DNA of 64,000 bases from CAVUCH01 sp963739995 (GTDB taxonomy: Bacteria > Acidobacteriota > Vicinamibacteria > Vicinamibacterales > JAENWD01). Below the pieces are notes generated by a model, which was not told the origin of the DNA, made no database searches, and saw only the letters and a list, made by a program, of their open reading frames with translations. The position numbers and the translations under genes are program-made. Position 1 is the first letter of the stretch. Every line of letters starts with the position of its first letter. Location: positions 186,001 to 250,000 of the forward strand of contig CAVUCH010000013.1 of NCBI GenBank assembly GCA_963739995.1. The letters are read 5' to 3'. Of this stretch, positions 10,750 through 18,261 are shown in pieces.

Positions 10750-11627
10750 TCCAGGGAGGGCGTGAACGGCCCCCGCCACGGCGTGCTGGAGGCGTCCGCC
10801 GCCATCCGCAGCCCTCGCTCGGCGACTCCAACGGTCTTCGGCGTCATCCGATAGCGTGCCAGTTCGTCGAGTGAGGCGAGCACTGCGTCTGCCACATCGG
10901 ACCCCGCCACGAGCCGGCCACCGATCGGACGACAGAGGTAATCGATCAACACGAAGTGGTATCGCACGCGCCCATCCGGATCGAGCAGGATACGGTCGAA
11001 CACCTCGACCACGGGTCCAACCTCGACCTCGAGTCCGGTTTCCTCGCGGATCTCGCGTGCCACCCCGGCCTCGAGCGTCTCGCCCAGCTCCAGTGTGCCG
11101 CCGGGCAGGCTCCATTGCCCGGCGAGCGGCTCGAACCTGCGCTTGATGAGTACGACGCGGCCATCCTGGACGATCACGGCGCCGACGCCGACGACCGGCC
11201 GCTCTGGATATCGGCGCGTGGACGGGCGCGGTGTGTCGGAGAGCGAAGCGGCCCCCGGCTCCTGCTGACGGACGACCTGCCGCTGACGCGCGATCCGGCC
11301 CTCGACCACCGTGAAATGGTCGTACCCCGTCGCGTGGAGCATCTCCCCGTTGACCCGATGGATTTCGCGACCCACCCACTCGGTCGCAATGCCGGTCTCG
11401 ATGCTGCCCATCGTGCGGAGGCGGCGGCGCGCGCCGCCGTCGAGCGCCGGCTCCCACGTGGCAAGATGGTCGTCGAGGGCGTGGGCGATGGCCTCGCGGC
11501 CCTGCAGCACGCCGGCATCCCGATCCAACGTCGCATCCTCGGTGTAGAGCGCCGCCAGGCCAGCCCCATCGCTCCGGTTGAGGGCGGCGAACCAGGCCCG
11601 TACGACCGAAAACGGGTCCTCGCTCAC
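10746..11627 (-). CDS. SnoaL-like (NTF2 fold) domain fused to a Nudix hydrolase
   Basis: 293 residues from a GTG at 11627 that overlaps the YjbQ stop by 4 bases. Residues 1-125 (VVRAWFAALNRSDGAGLAAL to HFTVVEGRIARQRQVV) form a SnoaL/NTF2-like domain. Residues 145-285 form a Nudix domain with the full box: G-G-T-L-E-L-G-E-T then REIREETGLEVEVG. Nudix enzymes hydrolyse nucleoside diphosphates linked to another group. SnoaL domains are small-molecule pockets, often catalytic. The frame is continuous across the linker (RQQEPGAASLSDTPRPSTRR). Substrate unknown. Confidence 0.85.
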   Translation of the reverse strand: MSEDPFSVVRAWFAALNRSDGAGLAALYTEDATLDRDAGVLQGREAIAHALDDHLATWEPALDGGARRRLRTMGSIETGIATEWVGREIHRVNGEMLHATGYDHFTVVEGRIARQRQVVRQQEPGAASLSDTPRPSTRRYPERPVVGVGAVIVQDGRVVLIKRRFEPLAGQWSLPGGTLELGETLEAGVAREIREETGLEVEVGPVVEVFDRILLDPDGRVRYHFVLIDYLCRPIGGRLVAGSDVADAVLASLDELARYRMTPKTVGVAERGLRMAADASSTPWRGPFTPSLE

Positions 11628-12040
11628 CGCTCGCCGATCGCCTTCACCACGACCCGCTTCCGGCGCTGCCCGTCGAACTCGGCGTAAAACACCTGCTCCC
11701 ATGGCCCGAGGTCGAGCGCGCCGGCCGTGATCGGCAGCATGACCTGGTGCCCGAGGATCGTGCGCTTCAGATGTGCGTCGGCATTGTCTTCGCCCGTCTG
11801 GTGATGCCGGTACGGAAGACCCGCCGGCGCGAGCTTCTCGAGCCACACCTGGATGTCGGCGATTAACCCGCTCTCCCAGTCGTTCACGTAGACACCCGCG
11901 GTGATGTGCATTGCGGACACGAGCACCAAGCCTTCCATGATCCCGCTCGCCTTGACGATCGCCGCAACTTCGTCGGTAATGCGGACGATTTCCTGGCGCT
12001 TGCTGGTGTTGAACCAGAGATAGTCGGTGTGGACAGGCAT
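11624..12040 (-). CDS. YjbQ family protein (UPF0047; secondary thiamine-phosphate synthase type)
   Basis: 138 residues, the family length. Conserved points are LVSAMHITAGVYVNDWESGL with the buried H and N-D, the YRHHQTGEDNADAHLKRTIL stretch with the HH and D-x-H residues, and the C-terminal GPWEQVFYAEFDGQRRKRV. E. coli YjbQ has weak thiamine-phosphate synthase activity; the physiological role of the family is unsettled. The gene heads a tight three-gene run with SnoaL-Nudix and SDR. Confidence 0.92.
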   Translation of the reverse strand: MPVHTDYLWFNTSKRQEIVRITDEVAAIVKASGIMEGLVLVSAMHITAGVYVNDWESGLIADIQVWLEKLAPAGLPYRHHQTGEDNADAHLKRTILGHQVMLPITAGALDLGPWEQVFYAEFDGQRRKRVVVKAIGER

Positions 12041-12055
12041 GGGGAATGATACTCA

Positions 12056-12090
12056 CAGACTGCAGCCTGTAGCCTGCAGCCGGCAGCCTG
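12056..12090. repeat. Heptanucleotide array, unit CAGCCTG, one base from a stop codon
   Basis: Five heptamers in register: CAGACTG, CAGCCTG, TAGCCTG, CAGCCGG, CAGCCTG. They end one base before the TsaD stop codon (12092-12094) and fill the gap to the start of the YjbQ gene. It is the third unit family with the same 7-base period and the same placement after a stop codon. Confidence 0.8.
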
Positions 12091-12091
12091 A

Positions 12092-13198
12092 TTAGAGCGC
12101 CAGACTCGCCTCGGCGTTCAGGTCCCAGCCCGCCCGCACCCCGGCGTGATAGAGGCGCAGGCCGGCAGCGGCGATCATCGCTGCGTTGTCGGTGGACAGC
12201 GCGAGGCTCGGGATGAAGACGGGGATGCCTTCGCGCTCGCCGCGTGCCAGGGCATCAGAGCGGAGCCGGCTGTTCGCCGACACACCTCCCGCAATCCCGA
12301 TGCTGGCGGCGCCACACTGGCGCGCGGCCGCGAACGTGCGGTCCAGCAGCGTTTCGACGACGGTGCGTTGGAAGCTGGCGCTCAGGTCGGCGATCTCCTG
12401 GTCGCTGAGGCGTTGGTCGCCCTCGGCAGCACCGGCTCGGCCTTCCGCCATGCGGTCCTGCCGTCCCGCGGAACCCTCGCGGGCGCGGACGACGCGCAGC
12501 ACGGCGGTCTTCAGGCCACTGAAGCTGAAGTCGAGCCGCCCTGGCTCCTCGGGAGTTCGCCGGTCGGCGTGCGTGATCCGCATCTGCGGAAAGTCGAAGG
12601 CACGATCGTCCCCGGTGCGCGCCGCGCGATCGATCGCTGGACCGCCGGGGTACCCCAGGCCCAGCAGCTTCGCAACCTTGTCGTACGCCTCGCCCGCCGC
12701 ATCGTCCCGCGTCCGCCCAAGGGAGCGGTAACGCCCTGGTTCGGTCACCACGTAGAGGCTCGTATGCCCGCCGGACACGATGAGGGCGACGGCCGGCAAC
12801 GGCAGCGGACCATTGTGGAGGAACAGCGATTCGATATGGCCGGCGAGGTGGTGCACCGGCAGCAGCGCCACGCCACGCGAGACCGCCAGCGACTTCGCGA
12901 AGGACACGCCGACGAGCAGCGATCCGACGAGGCCTGGTCCCTGCGTCACGGCAATGGCGTCGACCTGATCGAGGGTCGCACCGGCCTCGTCGAGCGCCCT
13001 TTCCACGACTCCGCAGATGTCGCGGACGTGCTGCCGGGACGCGATTTCGGGCACGACGCCCCCCCACTCGCGGTGGATCTCGGCCTGGGAGGCCACGATG
13101 TTCGACCGCAGCAGCCACGGGTGCGTGCGGTCGTCAACCTCCTCGACCACCGCCGCGGCCGTTTCGTCGCAGGAGGTTTCGATGCCGAGAATCTGCAT
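12092..13198 (-). CDS. tsaD: tRNA N6-adenosine threonylcarbamoyltransferase TsaD
   Basis: 368 residues. The start ILGIETSCDETAAAVVE, the metal-binding histidines in LPVHHLAGHIESL, IVSGGHTSLY, and the late ASIGIAGGVSANSRLR and STDNAAMIAAAG are diagnostic for TsaD/Kae1/Gcp. With TsaB and TsaE it transfers threonylcarbamoyl from threonylcarbamoyl-AMP to A37 of ANN-decoding tRNAs. An insert of about 20 residues (REGSAGRQDRMAEGRAGAAE) makes it slightly longer than usual. It follows mtnA by 18 bases on the same strand. Confidence 0.97.
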   Translation of the reverse strand: MQILGIETSCDETAAAVVEEVDDRTHPWLLRSNIVASQAEIHREWGGVVPEIASRQHVRDICGVVERALDEAGATLDQVDAIAVTQGPGLVGSLLVGVSFAKSLAVSRGVALLPVHHLAGHIESLFLHNGPLPLPAVALIVSGGHTSLYVVTEPGRYRSLGRTRDDAAGEAYDKVAKLLGLGYPGGPAIDRAARTGDDRAFDFPQMRITHADRRTPEEPGRLDFSFSGLKTAVLRVVRAREGSAGRQDRMAEGRAGAAEGDQRLSDQEIADLSASFQRTVVETLLDRTFAAARQCGAASIGIAGGVSANSRLRSDALARGEREGIPVFIPSLALSTDNAAMIAAAGLRLYHAGVRAGWDLNAEASLAL

Positions 13199-13216
13199 GC
13201 GCGCCGACTTCGGGAA

Positions 13217-14299
13217 TCAACTCTGCGCCGTCGCGGCCTCGGCGTCGGCGGCGCACGCGAGCCGGAGGCTCTCGGTGTATGGCGCGCGGAAGATGCCCCG
13301 CTCGGTGATGATGCCGGCGATGAAACGGTGCGGCGTCACGTCGAACGCGGGGTTGCGGATGAGCGCGCCGACCGGCGTGAGCCGCAGGTTCTTCAGGTGA
13401 GTCACTTCCCGCTGGTCGCGCTCTTCGATCGGAATGTGGGTGCCGTCCGGCGTCGCCAGATCAATCGTCGACACCGGCGCTGCGACGTAGAAGGGAATGG
13501 CGTGCTCGCGCGCGAGCACGGCCACGGTGTAGGTGCCGATCTTGTTCGCCGTGTCACCATTTGCCGCGATGCGATCGGCGCCGACGATGACCACGTCGAT
13601 CTCCCCATCGCGCATCAGCGGCCCGGCCATGCTGTCAGTGATCACCGTGGTCTCGATCCCGTCCCGCAGCAGTTCCCACGCGGTGAGCCGTGCCCCCTGC
13701 AGAAAGGGGCGCGTCTCATCTGCAAGCACGCGCACGTGCTTGCCCTGCTCGACGGCCGCCCGGACGACGCCCAGCGCACTGCCGTACCCGGCGGTTGCAA
13801 GCGCTCCGGCGTTGCAGTGCGTGAGCACACGCGCGACGTCGGGCACGACCCCCGCGCCAAAGCCGCCGAGCGCGCGACAGCTCGCGACGTCTTCGTCGTG
13901 GATATGCCGCGCCTCGGTGCGGAGTCGTTCGTGGAGCTGGTCCACCGATTCGCCAGCCTCGATCCCCGCGGCGAAGCTGCGCTTCATCCGTTCGATCGCC
14001 CAGAAGAGATTCACTGCGGTCGGCCGCGTGCCAGCCATCACGTCGCACATCCGGTAGAACTCGACCGCCAGCTTCTGTGTGCCTGTCGCCTTGCTCTGCC
14101 TGACGCACAGCGCGAGCCCCATCGCGGCCGCCACGCCGATGGCTGGGGCGCCCCGGATCACCATGGTCTTGATGGCCTTCGCGACCTCCTGGGCACTCCG
14201 GCACCGGACGTAAGTTTCCTCGCCGGGCAGCTTGCGTTGATCGACCATCACGATTGCGTCGTCGGTCCACTCGATTGTCGGGAGCATGGGGAGAATCAT
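13217..14299 (-). CDS. mtnA: S-methyl-5-thioribose-1-phosphate isomerase
   Basis: 360 residues, normal for MtnA. The family is the aldose-ketose isomerase relative of eIF2B subunits and converts methylthioribose-1-phosphate to methylthioribulose-1-phosphate in methionine salvage. Visible signatures are VIRGAPAIGVAAAMGLAL, LTHCNAGALATAGYGSALGV with the catalytic cysteine, DETRPFLQGARLTAWEL, and IVGADRIAANGDTANKIGTY with the catalytic aspartate. It sits directly downstream of cytidine deaminase and upstream of tsaD. No other methionine-salvage gene is in the window. Confidence 0.97.
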   Translation of the reverse strand: MILPMLPTIEWTDDAIVMVDQRKLPGEETYVRCRSAQEVAKAIKTMVIRGAPAIGVAAAMGLALCVRQSKATGTQKLAVEFYRMCDVMAGTRPTAVNLFWAIERMKRSFAAGIEAGESVDQLHERLRTEARHIHDEDVASCRALGGFGAGVVPDVARVLTHCNAGALATAGYGSALGVVRAAVEQGKHVRVLADETRPFLQGARLTAWELLRDGIETTVITDSMAGPLMRDGEIDVVIVGADRIAANGDTANKIGTYTVAVLAREHAIPFYVAAPVSTIDLATPDGTHIPIEERDQREVTHLKNLRLTPVGALIRNPAFDVTPHRFIAGIITERGIFRAPYTESLRLACAADAEAATAQS

Positions 14300-14314
14300 A
14301 CCGAGAAATGTAGG

Positions 14315-14335
14315 GTGCAGAATGCACGAGGCACA
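14315..14335. repeat. Degenerate heptanucleotide block of the CACAATG family
   Basis: GTGCAGA, ATGCACG, AGGCACA in register, between the cytidine deaminase gene and mtnA. GTGCAGA and ATGCACG also occur, in the same strand sense as a pair, on the minus strand of the 6094-6124 array. Only three units, so weak on its own. Confidence 0.4.
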
Positions 14336-14448
14336 CGGCCCAGTGATCCCGGACGGGCGGGCCCGTGCCGGCAGCGCTGAGGCCCTGCCCCGCTAGAGCA
14401 ACGCCCGAGTGTACACACGATTGTCGAGAATCGCGCCCGTTCGCGGCA

Positions 14449-14901
14449 TCAACGGGTCGGCCTGCGGCGGTTCGCGTCTTTCGGAAGTGGCGACGCGATC
14501 CGCTTGGACGGACCGCGGCTCGATGAGCTCAGCACATCGGCATCGAAGGGTACCGGCAGCAGCCGTGTCATGCGGGCGCGTCCGGTCTCGCCCTCGAGGT
14601 TCGCCAGGACCACCTGGATGTCGCCCGCGTACTCCCAGAGAATCTGCCGGCACGCGCCGCAGGGAGGCGTGGGCGCGGGCGTGTCGGCGACGACCGCTAT
14701 CCGGCGAAACCGCCGGTGGCCTTCGGAGACGGCCTTGAAGACAGCGACGCGCTCGGCGCACATCGTCAGGCCGTAGCTGGCGTTCTCGATGTTGCAACCG
14801 GTGATGACCGCCCCATCCTCCGTCTCGAGGGCTGCGCCGACCTTGAATCCCGAGAACGGCGCGACTGCCAGGGATCGGGCGTGTCGCGCGGCGGTGATCA
14901 A
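14449..14901 (-). CDS. cdd: Cytidine deaminase
   Basis: About 150 residues. Zinc-site motifs are plain: GLTMCAERVAVF (catalytic C-A-E) and TPPCGACRQILWEYAG (P-C-x-x-C). The early FSGFKVGAALETEDG is the family opening. The enzyme deaminates cytidine and deoxycytidine to uridine and deoxyuridine. No ATG is available; a TTG at 14901 after AAAGGG gives MITAARHARSLAVAPFSGF, matching usual Cdd N-termini. A TTG at 14967, overlapping the upstream purine nucleoside phosphorylase gene, would add 22 residues. The C-terminal 30 residues are an arginine-rich extension beyond the normal end. Confidence 0.9.
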   Translation of the reverse strand: MITAARHARSLAVAPFSGFKVGAALETEDGAVITGCNIENASYGLTMCAERVAVFKAVSEGHRRFRRIAVVADTPAPTPPCGACRQILWEYAGDIQVVLANLEGETGRARMTRLLPVPFDADVLSSSSRGPSKRIASPLPKDANRRRPTR

Positions 14902-14953
14902 CGTCTGCGCGCCCTTTGCCGGACGCCTGACCGACCTGTGCGGGCGTCGCTTC

Positions 14954-15778
14954 TCAGAGGCGGTCAATGATGCCCTCCAGCAGGCGCATGAAATCGGCGG
15001 CGACGCGCCGCGCGGTCTCCATGACCTCCGCGTGATCGAGCGGCTGCGGTAGCACGCCGGCAGCCATGTTCGTGATGCAGGAGATGCCGAGCACCTCCAG
15101 TCCCAGGTGACGGGCGACGATCGCTTCGGGCACGGTCGACATGCCGACGGCGTCGGCGCCGATCCCGCGAAGGTACCGGATTTCCGCGGGTGTCTCGTAA
15201 CTCGGTCCATGAAGCGCCGCGTAGACGCCGTGAGTGACGGCTACCCCGGCGTCCTCAGCGGCTGCGTCTGCGATCCCCCGCAGGCGCCGCGAGTAGACTT
15301 CGCTCATGTCTGGGAACCGCGGCCCGAAGCGTTCCTCGTTCGGGCCGATGAGCGGATTGCCGCCCATCAGGTTGAGATGATCGTCGATGACCATGAGCGC
15401 GCCCTTCGTGAACGACGTGTTCACGCCGCCGGCGGCGTTGGTCAGGATCACGGTGCTGATGCCGAGCACACCGAGCACGCGAACGGCGAACGTTACGGTC
15501 CGGAGGTCGTGGCCCTCGTAGAAGTGCGCGCGGCCGGCAAGAACGACCACGTCCCGTTCCTGCACCCGGCCGAGGACGAGCCTCCCCGCGTGCCCGACAA
15601 CGTCGGCCGACGGCCAGTGCGGGATGTCGGTGTACGGGAATGATTGCGCCTCCGAAACCCGCTCGGCGAACGCGCCCAGGCCCGAACCGAGAACGACGGC
15701 AACTGTGGGCACCGCCCCCGCGTGACCGCGCACCCAGGCTGCGGCTTCTGCCACGGAATCGTAGTAGGAATACGTCAT
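14954..15778 (-). CDS. punA: Purine nucleoside phosphorylase (PunA type)
   Basis: 274 residues from the ATG at 15778 (MTYSYYDSVAEAAAWVRGHA), the right length for trimeric PNP. Phosphate loop VVLGSGLGAF, GRAHFYEGHD, ILTNAAGGVN, HGVYAALHGPSYETPAEIRY, the GMSTVPEAIVARH block and GISCITNMAAG with the base-contacting Asn all match. It phosphorolyses purine nucleosides to base and ribose-1-phosphate. A longer frame upstream runs into the REP region and is unlikely. It continues the nucleoside-salvage run beyond the RAYT insertion. Confidence 0.95.
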   Translation of the reverse strand: MTYSYYDSVAEAAAWVRGHAGAVPTVAVVLGSGLGAFAERVSEAQSFPYTDIPHWPSADVVGHAGRLVLGRVQERDVVVLAGRAHFYEGHDLRTVTFAVRVLGVLGISTVILTNAAGGVNTSFTKGALMVIDDHLNLMGGNPLIGPNEERFGPRFPDMSEVYSRRLRGIADAAAEDAGVAVTHGVYAALHGPSYETPAEIRYLRGIGADAVGMSTVPEAIVARHLGLEVLGISCITNMAAGVLPQPLDHAEVMETARRVAADFMRLLEGIIDRL

Positions 15779-15835
15779 GTCAGCGTAGAGGGAGGGCCAG
15801 AGCGCCACGTGCCGCCAGTGTATTGATTCTCGCGC

Positions 15836-15886
15836 GAGATCGGGAGGTGTTTCGCACAATCTGCCAATTGAGATCGGGAGGTATTT
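15836..15886 (+). repeat. Two direct REP elements on the left of the RAYT gene
   Basis: GAGATCGGGAGGTGTTT at 15836-15852 and GAGATCGGGAGGTATTT at 15870-15886, one mismatch apart. Both recur in inverted orientation at 16833-16883 beyond the transposase gene. The second copy runs on into TGCGCAAATCTC, so its GAGAT can pair with ATCTC to form a hairpin. Repeats like these flanking a lone Y1 transposase are the expected REP substrate of RAYT proteins. Confidence 0.85.
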
Positions 15887-15993
15887 GCGCAAATCTCAAT
15901 GTCGCAGGCACGCCGAACTGCCTACGGGCTGCAGCGGCGCGTCGGCCATGGCGCGATTCTTGTGAGCGTTCCGGTGCTTCCGCGTTCACACCC

Positions 15994-16662
15994 ATGCCGC
16001 GACGTCATCTGCCAGGACTAGACGGGCTCGTGTTCCACGTGATGAACCGGGCGATCGAAGGCGTGACGCTGTTCGAGCACCCGACGCAGTACGACGCGTT
16101 CACTCGCGTGCTGGCAGAGGCCGGCCGACGGCATGCCACGAGGCTGCTGGCTTACTGCGTGATGCCCAACCACTGGCATCTCGTCGTGCAACCCGCAGTA
16201 GATCGAGTGCTGTCGGAGTACATGCAGTGGCTGACGACAACGCACGCACAGCGATGGCGACGGGCGTCTTGCACTCGCGGTCGCGGCGCCGTGTATCAGG
16301 GTCGTTTCAGGTGGGTGCCCGTGGAGCAGGATCTCCACTTCCTCCGGCTCTGCCTGTACGTCGAGCGGAATCCGGTTCGTGCGAAGATCACGACGCGCGG
16401 TGAGCAATGGCGCTGGTCCAGCGCTTGGCAGCGAGATCGCAAATCCTGCGCGGGTCCGACGCTGGCGGAATGGCCGGTGACGCGACCTGCAGAGTGGAAC
16501 GACCTGCTGCACGAGGGCTCGTCCCCAGCGGCCACTGAGTCAATTCGGGAGTGCGTGCGCCGCGGACGGCCGTTCGGAAGCGCCGACTGGTGTTCGCGCA
16601 CGTCGGCGCTCTACAAAATCTCCGAAGAGCCGCCCGGACGACCGCCAGGTCTAGCCGTCTAG
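15994..16662 (+). CDS. REP-associated tyrosine transposase (RAYT, Y1_Tnp family)
   Basis: 222 residues. The N-terminus MPRRHLPGLDGLVFHVMNRA matches the RAYT opening. The HUH motif is NHWHLVV (residues about 53-59) and the tyrosine-containing part is LRLCLYVERNPVRAKITTR, with the family's YVERNPVRA signature. RAYTs are single-copy housekeeping-like transposases that cut REP sequences in single-stranded DNA. Four REP copies flank this gene, two per side, in inverted orientation. Transcribed on the plus strand, opposite to the nucleoside-salvage genes on both sides. Confidence 0.93.
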   Translation: MPRRHLPGLDGLVFHVMNRAIEGVTLFEHPTQYDAFTRVLAEAGRRHATRLLAYCVMPNHWHLVVQPAVDRVLSEYMQWLTTTHAQRWRRASCTRGRGAVYQGRFRWVPVEQDLHFLRLCLYVERNPVRAKITTRGEQWRWSSAWQRDRKSCAGPTLAEWPVTRPAEWNDLLHEGSSPAATESIRECVRRGRPFGSADWCSRTSALYKISEEPPGRPPGLAV

Positions 16663-16832
16663 GCCGACGCAGGCGGCTCCCCACCCCGACCTCTGGCGAT
16701 CCAACGCCCGTGCCGCGCAACCTCCCTGCGACTGAGACGCGTCTCGAAGGCGAGTAGCCCAGCTCCATACGGCTCCCGGTTTCAGACCCTACGTCCCGTT
16801 CCGCTCGACTTGTAGGAGGAGGTGGCCCGAAA

Positions 16833-16883
16833 AAACACCTCCCGATCTCATTCTCACGATCTTGAGAAACACCTCCCGATCTC
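16833..16883 (-). repeat. Two REP elements on the right of the RAYT gene, inverted
   Basis: Minus-strand copies of GAGATCGGGAGGTGTTT at 16833-16849 and 16867-16883, both exact. On the minus strand the copy at 16833 continues to a CACCTCC, so GGAGGTG and CACCTCC can pair with an 11-base loop. The rest of 16663-16897 has no convincing gene. The right REP pair ends 14 bases before the stop of the nucleoside transporter. Confidence 0.85.
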
Positions 16884-16897
16884 AGGCGGGTTCGTAG

Positions 16898-18217
16898 TCA
16901 GAGCAGCACTGAGGCTATCGCGGCGTTGATCAGGGTGGCCAGGAAGCCCACCAGGAGGGCCCGGGAACCGAGGCGGGCCAGGTCGCCTCGCCTCGTCGGG
17001 GCCATCCCGCCGATGCCTCCCAGCTGGATGCCTATGGAGGCGAAGTTCGCGAAGCCGGTCAGGGCGTAGGTGGCCAGGGTGTACGACCGCGGGCTCAGCG
17101 TCTCGCGGTACTCCGTCGTCAGCTTCACGAAAGAGACGAACTCGTTCGCGACGAGCTTCGTGCCCAACAGGTCCGCGATGGCCGGCACGTCGGCCCGTGG
17201 CACACCCATGAGGACCGCGACCGGAGAGAAGACGACCGCGAAGACGCTCGCGAGCGTGAGCCCGGGCCGCACCATGCCGAGCAGGAAATCGAACAGGGCA
17301 ATGAACGCCAGGAACGCGATGAGCATCGCGGCGACGTTCAGCGCCAGCGTCAGGCCGTCGGACGCACCCGCGGCCGCTGCGTCGATGACGTTGACGTGCT
17401 GCCGTTCGAGCACCATCGTCACGCGCCCCTGCGTCTCCGGCTGTTCGGTCTCCGGCAGCATGATCTTCGAGAGGTAGAGCCCGCAAGGCGCGGCCATCAC
17501 GCTGGTGGTCAGAATGGCGATCGGGTCGGCACCGAGCCCGATGTATACGGCCATCACGCCGCCGGAGATCGTGGCCATGCCCCCCACCATCATCGCGAGC
17601 AGCTCCGACTGCGTCATCCGCGGGACGTAAGGCTTCACAATGATCGGGGCTTCTGTCTGGCCCATGAACACGTTTGCCGCAGCCGACAGCGTCTCCGCCC
17701 CGCTCGTGCGCAGCAGGTACATCATCGCGCGCGCCATCATCGCGACGACGAACTGGAGGATGCCGAAGTAGTAGAGGACGGTGAAGAACGAGGAGACGAA
17801 GATGATCGTCGGCAGGGCCGTGAAGGCGAAGACGAAGCCGCGCGGCAGCACCTTGCCCAGAATCTGCTCGTTCGCGAGATCGCCGAACACGAACTCCGAA
17901 CCCAGGCTCGTGAACTCGAGGAACCGTTTGACGCCTCCCGCCATCGCGCTGAACAGCTCGTAACCCGGGCGGACCCCGTTCACCTCGAACTTCAGGATGG
18001 TGAACGCCAGCAACAGCTGCAGCGCTATCCCCCACCCCACCGTGCGCCAGTTCACACCCCGCAGGTTGGATGACGCGGCGGCGACGATGGCGACGAAGCA
18101 GACGGCACCGAGAGCTCCCCGCAGGCGCGGATCGAGCACGTCCTGCGCCAGGTAGCCGAGAAGGGCGAGCGCGGCTGCCAGGGCAGCTGCAGCGACCCGG
18201 AGCGATCGATTCGACAT
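16898..18217 (-). CDS. nupC: Concentrative nucleoside transporter (NupC/CNT family)
   Basis: 439 residues from the ATG at 18217, giving MSNRSLRVAAAALAAALALL, straight into helix 1. A GTG at 18265 that overlaps the upstream stop by 4 bases is an alternative, adding 16 residues. CNT signatures are FVFAFTALPTIIFVSSFFTV, NVFMGQTEAPIIVKPYV (the G-Q-T-E-A-P substrate motif), MVGGMATISGGVMAVYIGLG and NEFVSFVKL, then GFANFASIGIQLGGIG near the end. These carriers import nucleosides with H+ or Na+. It is adjacent to thymidine phosphorylase, consistent with uptake feeding salvage. Confidence 0.94.
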   Translation of the reverse strand: MSNRSLRVAAAALAAALALLGYLAQDVLDPRLRGALGAVCFVAIVAAASSNLRGVNWRTVGWGIALQLLLAFTILKFEVNGVRPGYELFSAMAGGVKRFLEFTSLGSEFVFGDLANEQILGKVLPRGFVFAFTALPTIIFVSSFFTVLYYFGILQFVVAMMARAMMYLLRTSGAETLSAAANVFMGQTEAPIIVKPYVPRMTQSELLAMMVGGMATISGGVMAVYIGLGADPIAILTTSVMAAPCGLYLSKIMLPETEQPETQGRVTMVLERQHVNVIDAAAAGASDGLTLALNVAAMLIAFLAFIALFDFLLGMVRPGLTLASVFAVVFSPVAVLMGVPRADVPAIADLLGTKLVANEFVSFVKLTTEYRETLSPRSYTLATYALTGFANFASIGIQLGGIGGMAPTRRGDLARLGSRALLVGFLATLINAAIASVLL

Positions 18218-18261
18218 GCGGGACGGATCCTGGTGCCGAAGACCGGGCGTCGCGTCGCGCG

